Assembly: GCA_902633975.1 (NCBI GenBank)
Contig: CACPHX010000007.1
Coordinates: forward strand, 1-64,000
DNA length: 64,000 bases
Direction: 5' to 3'
Origin: an uncultured Marinoscillum sp.
GTDB taxonomy: Bacteria > Bacteroidota > Bacteroidia > Cytophagales > MED-G16
Position 1 is the first letter of the stretch. The number at the start of each line of letters is the position of its first letter. A program made the position numbers and the translations under genes. The notes under the pieces were generated by a model. The model saw only the letters and a list, made by a program, of their open reading frames with translations. It made no database searches and was not told the origin of the DNA. This document shows positions 56,192-64,000 of this stretch, in pieces.

Positions 56192-56958
56192 ATTTCTTCT
56201 TTGATTTTTTTTGAGATTATTTTTTCCATGTGTAAATAGCCTTCCTTATTAGGATGCACACCATCATATCTATTATGTTCTTCTAACCAGTATGTAAATT
56301 GATTTTTCAGGCCATCTTTGTCATTTTTCATTGAAGTATGATAATCAACATAGATAGCGTTACCACTCTTACAATAATTTCTTAATTTATTATTTATAAA
56401 AATCACATCATTAGCTGGGTAAATACCAGGGCTCCATATGAAATCGTAGGTCGGTAGAATAGAACTCAAAAAAACTTTAATTCCATTAGCATTTGCAATT
56501 TCTGACATTGATTTAATATTGTTTATAACTTCTTCTTTTGACACTGGCCCATTATTTCCTGCTAAATCGTTTATGCCTGCTAGTATTATTACCGCATCTG
56601 GTTCTAAGTTCACAACATCTTCTCTAAATCTAAGTAGCATTTGATATGTAGTCTGACCAGAAATGCCTCTATTTAAATAATTATTTTTTTTAAAAAAATC
56701 TGTAAAAACACTCCAATTTTGTGTAATTGAATTACCAAAAAAAACGATTCTATTATCCTTTTTTTTAGTCTCTCTTATTAATCTATTTTCTTCTTTATAT
56801 ATATTACTTTGTTTTCCCATCTCTAATACGCTAACATTTAAATTAGAATAAATTCCATGCCACCCTAGATTATTTAATTTATCAGAATTCATCTCTTGAG
56901 CTATAACCTTTAAATTTGTAATTAGTAGAAACAGACAGATAAAATAATTTCTCATCAT
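56188..56958 (-). CDS. Exported SGNH/GDSL-family hydrolase
   Basis: 256 residues with a signal peptide (about 1-20, ending VIAQ). GNSIT (block I, catalytic serine), RGISGQT (block II), AGINDLAGN (block III, Asn) and DGVHPNKEGY (block V, Asp-x-x-His) define the family. This resembles the PAF-acetylhydrolase-like/rhamnogalacturonan acetylesterase SGNH group, so a deacetylase on glycans or lipids is plausible. A second ATG one codon later (56955) is also possible. Convergent with the VPS10-like gene. Confidence 0.87.
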   Translation of the reverse strand: MMRNYFICLFLLITNLKVIAQEMNSDKLNNLGWHGIYSNLNVSVLEMGKQSNIYKEENRLIRETKKKDNRIVFFGNSITQNWSVFTDFFKKNNYLNRGISGQTTYQMLLRFREDVVNLEPDAVIILAGINDLAGNNGPVSKEEVINNIKSMSEIANANGIKVFLSSILPTYDFIWSPGIYPANDVIFINNKLRNYCKSGNAIYVDYHTSMKNDKDGLKNQFTYWLEEHNRYDGVHPNKEGYLHMEKIISKKIKEEI

Positions 56959-56971
56959 CTTTATATTTATG

Positions 56972-56997
56972 ACTAAAAATAAATATAATTTTTTAGT
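56972..56997 (-). terminator. AT-rich inverted repeat after sdhB
   Basis: ACTAAAAA (56972-56979) pairs with TTTTTAGT (56990-56997) over a 10-base loop, downstream of sdhB on the minus strand. The stem has a single G-C pair, so it is a weak terminator candidate. Confidence 0.3.
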
Positions 56998-57038
56998 TAA
57001 TTAAATATGATATGTAATTGTATTTGAGATATATCGTC

Positions 57039-57833
57039 TTAGAAAAACATCCTAAGAAAGGATGAAACTTTAGACTTAGTTTTCTGTCTCTCTTTTTTAC
57101 TGAAGATTTTGTTAAATAGCATCATTACAGGGTCATAAAACCTGTCAACTACTCTTTCTTTGAGAGGAATGATAGCATCATCTGTAATTTGAATTTCTTC
57201 TGGACATACTTCTGTACAGCATCTTGTTATATTACACATTCCTGAACCGTGTTTGTCTTTGACATCTTCAATTCTGTCTGCAGTATCCATTGGATGCATT
57301 TCTAGACTCGCAAGCCTTGCCATATATCTAGGTCCTGAAAAATTCTCTTTTCCCTCGTTATCCCTAATAACGTGGCACATGTTTTGACATAGATAACACT
57401 CGATACATTTCCTGAATTCTTGAACTCTGTCAACATCTTTTTGCATCATCACAAAATCTTTCTTTTTAGACTCTTCAGATGGTGTAAATGGAGTTATTTC
57501 TTGGTTCTGCTTATAATTCCACGAAACATCTGTTACAATATCTTTTATAACAGGAAAAGATTTTAATGGAGTTATTGTTAAAGTTTGATCCTCCTCAAAT
57601 TCATTCATTCTCGTCATGCATCCAAGTCTTGGCTTTCCATTAATTTCTATACTACAAGAACCACATTTTCCTGCCTTACAATTCCACCTACATGCTAGAT
57701 CATTGGCTTGGTCTGCTTGAATTCTATGAATTACATCAAGTACAACCATACCCTCAGTGACCTCACACTGATAATTTACTAATTCACCTCTTTCATCATC
57801 ACCTCTATAAATTTTAAAGTTTCTTAAACTCAT
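57039..57833 (-). CDS. sdhB: Succinate dehydrogenase/fumarate reductase iron-sulfur subunit
   Basis: 264 residues. An N-terminal [2Fe-2S] domain with CRWNCKAGKCGSC and a further Cys in RLGC, then two cysteine sets CIECYLCQNMCH and CNITRCCTEVCPE for the [4Fe-4S] and [3Fe-4S] clusters. The CIECYLCQN variant is like mycobacterial Sdh1. It overlaps the sdhA stop by 4 bases and is the last gene of sdhCAB. Passes electrons from SdhA to the membrane quinone site. Confidence 0.94.
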   Translation of the reverse strand: MSLRNFKIYRGDDERGELVNYQCEVTEGMVVLDVIHRIQADQANDLACRWNCKAGKCGSCSIEINGKPRLGCMTRMNEFEEDQTLTITPLKSFPVIKDIVTDVSWNYKQNQEITPFTPSEESKKKDFVMMQKDVDRVQEFRKCIECYLCQNMCHVIRDNEGKENFSGPRYMARLASLEMHPMDTADRIEDVKDKHGSGMCNITRCCTEVCPEEIQITDDAIIPLKERVVDRFYDPVMMLFNKIFSKKERQKTKSKVSSFLRMFF

Positions 57834-59698
57834 ACTTTTGGCATTAACTTTTCGTGATCTTTTTTAACTTCATTTTCAAGGTCTTCGATGGAAGAGTTAG
57901 CAATTCTCTTAAGCTCTGGTTCTGGATTACCTCTTTTTTCTTTGACTGTAACCATTTTTCCGTCATTACCTTTCTTATTAATTATATTGTACTCCAACCA
58001 ATCTTTATTTTCATCTGGAAAGTCTTCTCTAGTGTGTGCACCTCTACTTTCTTCCCTTAGTAGGGCTGATTTAGCAACAGCCTCTGATGAAATAAGTAGG
58101 TTTCTTAATGCAAGAGCTTCATGCCATCCAGGATTAAATTGGCTTGATCCAGCAGCTTTCACTTCCTTGAACTCATCCTTCATTCTTTCAATTTTTTCTA
58201 TTCCATCAACTATCTCATTCTTCGTCCTAATTATACCAACATTATATTGCATATTTTTTTGAAGATCCTCATGAATAAGATAAGGATTATTACCTTTCTC
58301 TCTGTTTAGAATAGATGTTGCACTTTTAATAATTCTTATAATATCCTCATCTTTAACTTTAGGCATACCTTTAAGCTTCCTAGAGTATTCTGCAGCTTTG
58401 ACTCCTGATAAGTTACCAAAAACAAGTAAATCAGATAAAGAATTACCTCCAAGTCTATTAGCACCATGCATTCCACCTGCTGCTTCACCACAAGCAAATA
58501 ATCCATCAACGGTTGTCATTGAAGTTTCAGCTTCAACTTTTATTCCTCCCATAAAGTAGTGACAAGTAGGTCCAACCTCCATAGCCTGTTTTGTAATGTC
58601 AAGTTCTGCAAGAACCTTGAATTGATGATACATAGATGGTAATTTTTTCTTTATGTCCTCAGCTGATCGTTGGGTTGCAATATCTAGATAGGCTCCTCCG
58701 TGCTCAGATCCTCTTCCTGCTTTAACTTCAGTATTTATTGCTCTTGCAACGACGTCACGAGTAAGTAACTCAGGTGGTCTCCTTGCACTTTTATCACCAT
58801 CCAACCATCTTGCAGCTTCTTCTTCAGAGTCAGCAGTTTCGTTGGCAAACTTCTCAGGAATATAGTCGAACATAAACCTTTTACCCTCATTATTTTTAAG
58901 AATACCTCCTTCACCTCTAACACCCTCTGTTACCAGAATACCCTTAACTGATGGTGGCCATACCATTCCAGTAGGATGAAATTGATTGAATTCCATATCA
59001 ATGAGCTCTGCACCTGCTTCGTAGGCCATACCATAACCATCTCCAGTATATTCCCAACTGTTTGATGTTACCTCCCATGATTTTCCGGCACCACCTGTAG
59101 CAAAAATTAATGATTTAGTTTCAAAAATTATGAATTCTCCAGTTTCTCTATACATACAAACTATACCAGAAACTTTTCCTTCATCATCTTTTAGGATGTC
59201 AAGAGCTGTACACTCCATTTGGATGTCTATTCCTTGGTGAATGCCATGATCCTGTAGAGTTCTAATCATTTCAAGTCCAGTTCTATCACCAACATGGGCT
59301 AGTCTAGGATATCTATGTCCACCAAAATTCCTTTGATTTATTAGTCCATCTCTTGTTCTATCAAAAACAGCTCCCCAGTGCTCGAGCTCTCTAACCCTTT
59401 CAGGGGCATTTTTAGCATGAATTTCGGCCATCTTCCAATTATTGAGCATTTTTCCACCTCTCATGGTATCTCTAAAGTGGATCTTCCAGTCATCTCTCTC
59501 GTCAACATTACCCAATGCTGCTGCCATACCTCCTTCAGCCATTACAGTATGAGCCTTTCCAAGTAGCGATTTACATACTAAACCAACTCTGATGTCTTCC
59601 TCTTGAGAAGCTGCTATTGCGGCAGATAGTCCAGCTCCACCCGCTCCAATTACTAGAACGTCAAATTGTAATCTTTTAATTCCTGATATATCTAACAT
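57830..59698 (-). CDS. sdhA: Succinate dehydrogenase/fumarate reductase flavoprotein subunit
   Basis: 622 residues from the ATG at 59698. FAD-binding VIGAGGAGLSAAI at the N-terminus, the FAD-histidine region KSLLGKAHTVMAEGGMAAA, HPTG, RGEGGILKNNEGKRF with the catalytic arginine region, and a C-terminal helical domain. The chain resembles the actinobacterial Sdh1 flavoprotein rather than the longer SdhA usual in flavobacteria. A TTG 5 codons upstream overlaps sdhC and is less likely. Confidence 0.94.
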   Translation of the reverse strand: MLDISGIKRLQFDVLVIGAGGAGLSAAIAASQEEDIRVGLVCKSLLGKAHTVMAEGGMAAALGNVDERDDWKIHFRDTMRGGKMLNNWKMAEIHAKNAPERVRELEHWGAVFDRTRDGLINQRNFGGHRYPRLAHVGDRTGLEMIRTLQDHGIHQGIDIQMECTALDILKDDEGKVSGIVCMYRETGEFIIFETKSLIFATGGAGKSWEVTSNSWEYTGDGYGMAYEAGAELIDMEFNQFHPTGMVWPPSVKGILVTEGVRGEGGILKNNEGKRFMFDYIPEKFANETADSEEEAARWLDGDKSARRPPELLTRDVVARAINTEVKAGRGSEHGGAYLDIATQRSAEDIKKKLPSMYHQFKVLAELDITKQAMEVGPTCHYFMGGIKVEAETSMTTVDGLFACGEAAGGMHGANRLGGNSLSDLLVFGNLSGVKAAEYSRKLKGMPKVKDEDIIRIIKSATSILNREKGNNPYLIHEDLQKNMQYNVGIIRTKNEIVDGIEKIERMKDEFKEVKAAGSSQFNPGWHEALALRNLLISSEAVAKSALLREESRGAHTREDFPDENKDWLEYNIINKKGNDGKMVTVKEKRGNPEPELKRIANSSIEDLENEVKKDHEKLMPKV

Positions 59699-59700
59699 AA

Positions 59701-60591
59701 TTATATTCCCCAAGTGTTAATATCGTTAATAATTCCCATTGAAACAAGTCTAACGTAAACATCAGAAAAACCTACCCAAACAAGACTGAGCCAAGCAAAT
59801 AATTGATGCCTTCTGTTGAGAAATGTAACTATTTTCCAGCTACTATAAGTAACTTTATCCTTGTAAGCACTGCATGAGTAGCAATCAAGATTTCCTCCCA
59901 TTAAATGTCTTATCGAGTGACAACCAAAAGTGTAACACCCAAGTAGTATCGGATTTAATGTTAGGACGAACGTACCAACTCCAACACCGAATCTACCATC
60001 ATTAAAAAATGATAAAATAGCATCATAGCTAAGGATAAAAATAAATATTACAGCAAAATACATCGCATATCTGTGAATATTTTGAAAAAGAAGCAGGCCT
60101 CTTTCTCCATCATATCTCTCTCCAGAATTAAAAGCATTTATATTACCATTGGTTAAAGCAGATATCTTTGAAGGTACTCCCTGTATTGGTTGAACTGCGC
60201 AAGCAGGAGGATTTAGAGCAAAAGCTCTATAATAGGCTTTTCTATAATAATAGCAAGTGAACCTGAATGATAGTGGAAAAATTAAAATTAACCACGCAGG
60301 TGATTGGCCAGGTAGCCAACTTAGCCAATCAGGCCATGAACCGAGCAGAGAGTGATACATAGGTGGAACTCCAGGTTTTGTCGGGTCTATGTATACTGTA
60401 GGTGAATAAAAAGGTGATAGGTAACCACCAAAGCCTTCATTTCCACCGCTCCACCAAAAGTGTTCACCTTGCCATGCAGCCCATGTAGAATAAATTACGA
60501 AACTCAAAAGACCAAATAGTACCAACATTGGTGAAATCCACCACTTGTCTTTCCTCAGTCTATCAGATAATAAGTTCTTTTTTAATAACAT
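59701..60591 (-). CDS. sdhC: Succinate dehydrogenase membrane subunit (Sdh1-type SdhC)
   Basis: 296 residues from the ATG at 60591, with five membrane helices. FRFTCYYYRKAYYRAFALNPPACAVQP, LLLFQNIHRYAMYF, GCYTFGCHSIRHLMGGNLDCYSCS and WLSLVWVGFSDVYVRL match the membrane subunit of mycobacterial Sdh1-like complexes. The conserved His residues are in membrane segments and may bind heme. First gene of the operon, with a clear promoter upstream. Confidence 0.88.
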   Translation of the reverse strand: MLLKKNLLSDRLRKDKWWISPMLVLFGLLSFVIYSTWAAWQGEHFWWSGGNEGFGGYLSPFYSPTVYIDPTKPGVPPMYHSLLGSWPDWLSWLPGQSPAWLILIFPLSFRFTCYYYRKAYYRAFALNPPACAVQPIQGVPSKISALTNGNINAFNSGERYDGERGLLLFQNIHRYAMYFAVIFIFILSYDAILSFFNDGRFGVGVGTFVLTLNPILLGCYTFGCHSIRHLMGGNLDCYSCSAYKDKVTYSSWKIVTFLNRRHQLFAWLSLVWVGFSDVYVRLVSMGIINDINTWGI

Positions 60592-60611
60592 CAATTACCA
60601 ATAAATCTTTG

Positions 60612-60643
60612 CAAATATATACTTCGAATTTTTTTACAACAAA
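60612..60643 (-). promoter_or_regulatory. Promoter of sdhCAB
   Basis: On the minus strand TATATTTG (60612-60619) is a full TAnnTTTG match, with TTTG at 60640-60643 (20-base spacing) or TTG at 60637-60639 (17-base spacing). The predicted start near 60607 leaves about 16 bases to the ATG at 60591. Confidence 0.7.
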
Positions 60644-60885
60644 AATTATTTAATAAATAAATGGTCTTTTTTTTTAATAAAAAACACTCATAAAATAGTA
60701 AATTTTAAACTTTTTTTTAACTTCATTAATATTTAAAAAAAGCATATTCGTATATTACCACATGAGTAAGGTTTATCATTTTATTTTAATAGATATATCA
60801 ATTTTTTTTTGTTTAAAGGTCAATAAATAAAATAAAATTTTTAAAAATACAGATAAAAGATATTAAGGAATTTTATCAATATAAT

Positions 60886-60893
60886 TATATTTG
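60886..60893 (+). promoter_or_regulatory. -7 element of the susC-like gene
   Basis: TATATTTG matches TAnnTTTG; the start near 60898 gives a leader of about 9 bases. No -33 element is clear. Confidence 0.45.
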
Positions 60894-60906
60894 ATGACTC
60901 TAAATT

Positions 60907-63900
60907 ATGTCTAAAAATATATACAAAGCTTTTTATTTATTTTTTTATTTTTTTTCACTAACATCTATTGATGTATTCTCCCAAAAAAATATAAATGGTT
61001 TTGTTTATTCATCCACCGATTCTGAGCCTCTCGTTGGGGTTACAATACTTGTTAAGGGAAAGGATAGGGGAACCGTTACATCAATTGATGGATCATTTTC
61101 TATTGAACTTTCTGATGAAGATGATATTTTAGTTGCATCCTTTATTGGATTCATATCAAAAGAAGTAGCAGTTTTAAATCAGTCAAGTATTTCTATTTTT
61201 TTGGATGAAGATATTACTCAACTTGGTGAAGTTGTAGTCACTGCTCTAGGTTTTAAAGAAGAAAGAGACAAGCTAGGGCTTACTGCTTCAAAAGTCGAGG
61301 GTGATCAAATATCTCGTTCTGCAGAAACTGGTCTTATAAATGGAATGGCTGGGAAAGCTTCAGGATTGAGAGTAACAAGAAGTTCAGGTGACCCAGGAGC
61401 GGGATCTCATATTCAAATAAGAGGTCCTGTTACAATAACTTCCTCACTACAACCACTGATAATATTAGACGGTGTACCGATAGATAATTCCTCTGGTGCA
61501 ACCGCAACATCTGGAGTAGTTTCGCAATCTAGACTAAATGATATTAATCCAAATGACATTGAATCTATTCAGATACTCAAAGGTGCTTCTGCTGCTGCAT
61601 TGTGGGGAAGCCAAGCTGCAAAAGGTGTAATATATATAACTACAAAAAGTGGTGAAAAAGGGAGTAAACCAAAAATTTCATTTAAATCTGTATATTCTGT
61701 AGATAAAATAAATTCAAGACATCCTCTACAAAATACATTCGGCCAAGGTGATAATGGAACTTATAATCCAGCATCTACTAGATCTTGGGGAGATAAAATT
61801 TCAGAAAGAGAGGGTTCTGCAGATATATTCGATACCTCAGGTCCATATTTTATTGATCAGAATGGTAAAATTCATTATAATGTTTTACTTAAAAATGATA
61901 AAACAATATATGACAACTCTAATTTTAATCAAATCATACAAAACGGTAATTTTGTTGAAAATACTCTAACAGTTAGTGGAGGAGGGGAGAAAGGAACAAG
62001 TTATTTCAGTGTTGGTGATTTAAATCAAAAAGGTATCATCGTAAGTAATAGTAACTACAGAAGGACTTCTGTAAGATTCAACAGTACAAGAGATATTGGT
62101 GACTGGTTTAGAGTTTCATTCAAAAACTCTTATTCAAGAACTGTTTCTGATAGAATCAGAAAAGGGGCTTCATCTACGGGTCTTTATCTAGGTTTATTGA
62201 GAACACCTGCTGATTTTGATAATACAGGGTATGTCGGAGATTATTATCTATCATCTGCAGCTTCTCCAATTCAAAATAGACATAGATCATACAGAAATCC
62301 TATAGGAGCAAGGACAAACGCTGGTTTTAATAATCCAAATTGGACCATAAATAACCAAGAAAATAAAAACTCTGTTGAAAGATTTATATCAAACTTACAG
62401 TTAGATATTAAAATAACAGATTGGCTTTCTTTAATTTCTAGAACCGGTATCGATTATTATCAGTCAAGAACTAACCAATATTTTAAACCTAGTACTGTTG
62501 GATCAACCTTTGGTCAAGGGTATTTCACTGACGGGATTGTAAATAACAGAGTTTTAAATACTGATTTGATAGCAAGATCAAATTTTGGTATCGGTGAGGA
62601 TATCGATATATCTCTGACTATTGGAGCAAATCTGAATGACAGGAAATATTTGAGTTTAGGAGGAAATATGAGAGATTTTATTCTTCCTATTGAGTTACTT
62701 GATTTTTCTAATGCTCAGCCAGAAAATATAAATATAGAAGATTTTGATAGGCATATGAGAACCGCCGCAACATATTTTTCTGGGAATTTTGGTCTTCTTG
62801 ATATGATATTTATTAACTCAAATGTTAGAGTTGAAACTTCATCAACAATTGGCCCTAACGCTGATGACATATTTATTTATCCTTCAGTAGATATTGCTTG
62901 GCAATTTTCAAAACTTAATCCGTTTGTTGGATCACCTTTCTTAACTTTCGGTAAGCTTAGGTTAGCGTATGGAGAAGTAGGTGTTGAGCCTCCACCATAT
63001 AATACACAATCAATATACGTCTCCCCTAATTATTCTGACTCATATGGTGGTTCACTTTCTACTGATCTATTTGGCGCAGGTTCCTTTACTCCTTCCCAAG
63101 ACCTTGGTGACCCAAGTTTAAGACCGGAAATTAAGAGTGAGTACGAAGTTGGAACGGATATTAGACTATTTGACAATAAAGTCAAAATTGGTTATTCTTA
63201 TTACTATAATACAACTGATGATGTTTTCTTTAATTTATCTCTTGCTAATTCATCTGGTTATGATGAAATCTTTACTAATGCTGGTAAAATTGAGAACAAA
63301 GGAATGGAAGTTGATCTTGGTTATGAGATTATCAATAGAAATGATTTTAGCATAAATATAAATGCAAATTGGAGTTACTATAGAAATAAGGTGCTTGATC
63401 TTAAAGGAGTAGAATCCATACGACTAGGTGGTCTATCTGCTGTCTCAGGAAGAGCTGTGGAGGGATATCCACTAGGTGTTTTCTGGGGAACAAAATTCAC
63501 TAGGAATGATGATGAATCATTATTTTTAAATAATAACGGTTTTCCTTCTCTAGCTCCTGAGAATGGAGTTATAGGTGATCCCCATCCCGATTGGCAAGGT
63601 GGAATTGGAACCTCAATCGGTTGGAAAAATTTGAACTTATATGTTTTATTTGAGTCCTACCAAGGAGCAGACATTTATGCAGGAACGCGTGCTGTGCTCC
63701 TAAATTATGGAAGACATAAAGACTCTGGTGTTGAGACAACTGCATCTTCAGATTTGTTTGACTTTAATGGAGGTCTCATACCTGCTGGTACCACTTTTAG
63801 GGGAACTGTACATGATTTTGGTTCGGGAGATGTAGCACTAACAGAATCTTGGTATCGAGGAATTGGTGGTTATTTTAGTGGAGTTCAAGAGCAATTTGTT

Positions 63901-64000
63901 GAAGATGGATCTTGGACAAGATTAAGAGAGGTTACTCTTTCATATTCTATAAATGGTCCAAAATTTAGAAAATCATCTAAGCTATCTTCAATTGATCTAT
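60907..64000 (+). CDS. SusC/RagA-family TonB-dependent receptor (C-terminus beyond window)
   Basis: 1031 codons without a stop from ATG 60907. Signal peptide (about 1-26, ending DVFSQ), a carboxypeptidase-regulatory-like domain (about 29-105, with GVTILVKGKDRGTVTSIDG), then a TonB-dependent plug with EVVVTALGF, PLIILDGVPIDN, and IQILKGASAAALWGSQAAKGVIYI-type sequence, followed by a long beta-barrel with many aromatic strands. These are SusC/RagA features. The gene runs off the window; only the last stretch of barrel should be missing. A SusD partner is expected downstream. Confidence 0.93.
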   Translation, partial: MSKNIYKAFYLFFYFFSLTSIDVFSQKNINGFVYSSTDSEPLVGVTILVKGKDRGTVTSIDGSFSIELSDEDDILVASFIGFISKEVAVLNQSSISIFLDEDITQLGEVVVTALGFKEERDKLGLTASKVEGDQISRSAETGLINGMAGKASGLRVTRSSGDPGAGSHIQIRGPVTITSSLQPLIILDGVPIDNSSGATATSGVVSQSRLNDINPNDIESIQILKGASAAALWGSQAAKGVIYITTKSGEKGSKPKISFKSVYSVDKINSRHPLQNTFGQGDNGTYNPASTRSWGDKISEREGSADIFDTSGPYFIDQNGKIHYNVLLKNDKTIYDNSNFNQIIQNGNFVENTLTVSGGGEKGTSYFSVGDLNQKGIIVSNSNYRRTSVRFNSTRDIGDWFRVSFKNSYSRTVSDRIRKGASSTGLYLGLLRTPADFDNTGYVGDYYLSSAASPIQNRHRSYRNPIGARTNAGFNNPNWTINNQENKNSVERFISNLQLDIKITDWLSLISRTGIDYYQSRTNQYFKPSTVGSTFGQGYFTDGIVNNRVLNTDLIARSNFGIGEDIDISLTIGANLNDRKYLSLGGNMRDFILPIELLDFSNAQPENINIEDFDRHMRTAATYFSGNFGLLDMIFINSNVRVETSSTIGPNADDIFIYPSVDIAWQFSKLNPFVGSPFLTFGKLRLAYGEVGVEPPPYNTQSIYVSPNYSDSYGGSLSTDLFGAGSFTPSQDLGDPSLRPEIKSEYEVGTDIRLFDNKVKIGYSYYYNTTDDVFFNLSLANSSGYDEIFTNAGKIENKGMEVDLGYEIINRNDFSININANWSYYRNKVLDLKGVESIRLGGLSAVSGRAVEGYPLGVFWGTKFTRNDDESLFLNNNGFPSLAPENGVIGDPHPDWQGGIGTSIGWKNLNLYVLFESYQGADIYAGTRAVLLNYGRHKDSGVETTASSDLFDFNGGLIPAGTTFRGTVHDFGSGDVALTESWYRGIGGYFSGVQEQFVEDGSWTRLREVTLSYSINGPKFRKSSKLSSIDL

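Larger units (their letters stand above)
60592..60906. other. Divergent intergenic region sdhC / susC-like
   Basis: 315 bases, extremely AT-rich, with long T and A runs. It holds the sdh promoter on the minus strand and a -7 element for the susC-like gene on the plus strand. I see no further gene, no long reading frame, no clear hairpin and no repeat array in it. Confidence 0.6.

Noticed and set aside
57888-58262. 124-codon open frame antisense to sdhA
   Set aside because: Complete overlap with the well-supported sdhA gene and no recognisable sequence features.

Overview
This window looks like a chromosomal segment of a marine-type Bacteroidota bacterium, most likely a flavobacterium with a streamlined genome. 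The DNA is strongly AT-rich and genes are packed with overlaps or gaps of a few bases. Several promoters fit the Bacteroidota pattern (TTG/TTTG at -33, about 19 bp, then TAnnTTTG at -7). Marker families agree with this: the ActABCDEF alternative complex III, a SusC/RagA receptor, the long form of IspG, DUF6728, a DUF6913-like protein, an Hc1-like histone-like protein, and a relic of a type IX secretion (T9SS) sorting domain. I see no rRNA, phage, insertion sequence, CRISPR array or integrase.

Layout. 1-5139 (minus): an Lrp/AsnC regulator, then sufB-sufC-sufD-sufS for Fe-S cluster assembly; sufS is cut by the window start. 5384-7060 (plus): a FadD-like acyl-CoA synthetase. 7162-23220 (plus): a respiratory block of about 16 kb with actA-actB-actC-actD-actE-actF, coxB-coxA, ctaA, ctaB, two subunit III-like genes, subunit IV, and three small assembly-type genes (a degenerate SCO-like protein, a DUF420/CtaM-like protein and a small CxxC membrane protein). 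23224-24692 (minus): an MlaF/MlaE-type lipid ABC transporter. 24757-28233 (plus): SDR, ispG, DUF6728 and an SGNH lipoprotein. 28238-37869 (minus): leuS, der, a VPS10-like propeller protein and a large unrecognised anchored protein.

37959-43182 (plus): thyA, a TolC-HlyD efflux pair without a permease, a serine palmitoyltransferase-like enzyme, and a 58-residue histone-like protein ending in a strong bidirectional terminator. 43232-50404 (minus): phoH, serB, serA, a serC-like aminotransferase, an SDR, ligA and a DUF6913-like gene. 50457-56191 (plus): a SAM hydroxide adenosyltransferase, tRNA-Leu(CAA), the T9SS-domain relic, hflX, a small membrane protein and a second VPS10-like protein. 56188-60591 (minus): an SGNH hydrolase and an sdhCAB operon resembling mycobacterial Sdh1. 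From 60907 (plus): a SusC-like TonB-dependent receptor that runs off the window end.

How the genes work together. Succinate dehydrogenase feeds menaquinone. ActABCDEF oxidises menaquinol and passes electrons through c-type hemes to the aa3 oxidase, whose heme A (CtaA, CtaB) and assembly factors are encoded in the same block. The oxidase CoxB has no fused cytochrome c domain, whereas ActA carries an extra N-terminal mono-heme domain, so ActA or ActE may supply the link. The suf operon supplies Fe-S clusters for ActB, SdhB and IspG. The ser operon makes serine, a possible substrate of the nearby sphingoid-base synthase.

I found no large, clearly unknown multi-gene system. The most unusual observations are the SCO-like protein lacking the copper-binding CxxxC, the T9SS-domain relic beside a tRNA, the very short or absent mRNA leaders, an orphan terminator hairpin between lrp and fadD, and a large unrecognised two-part anchored protein.
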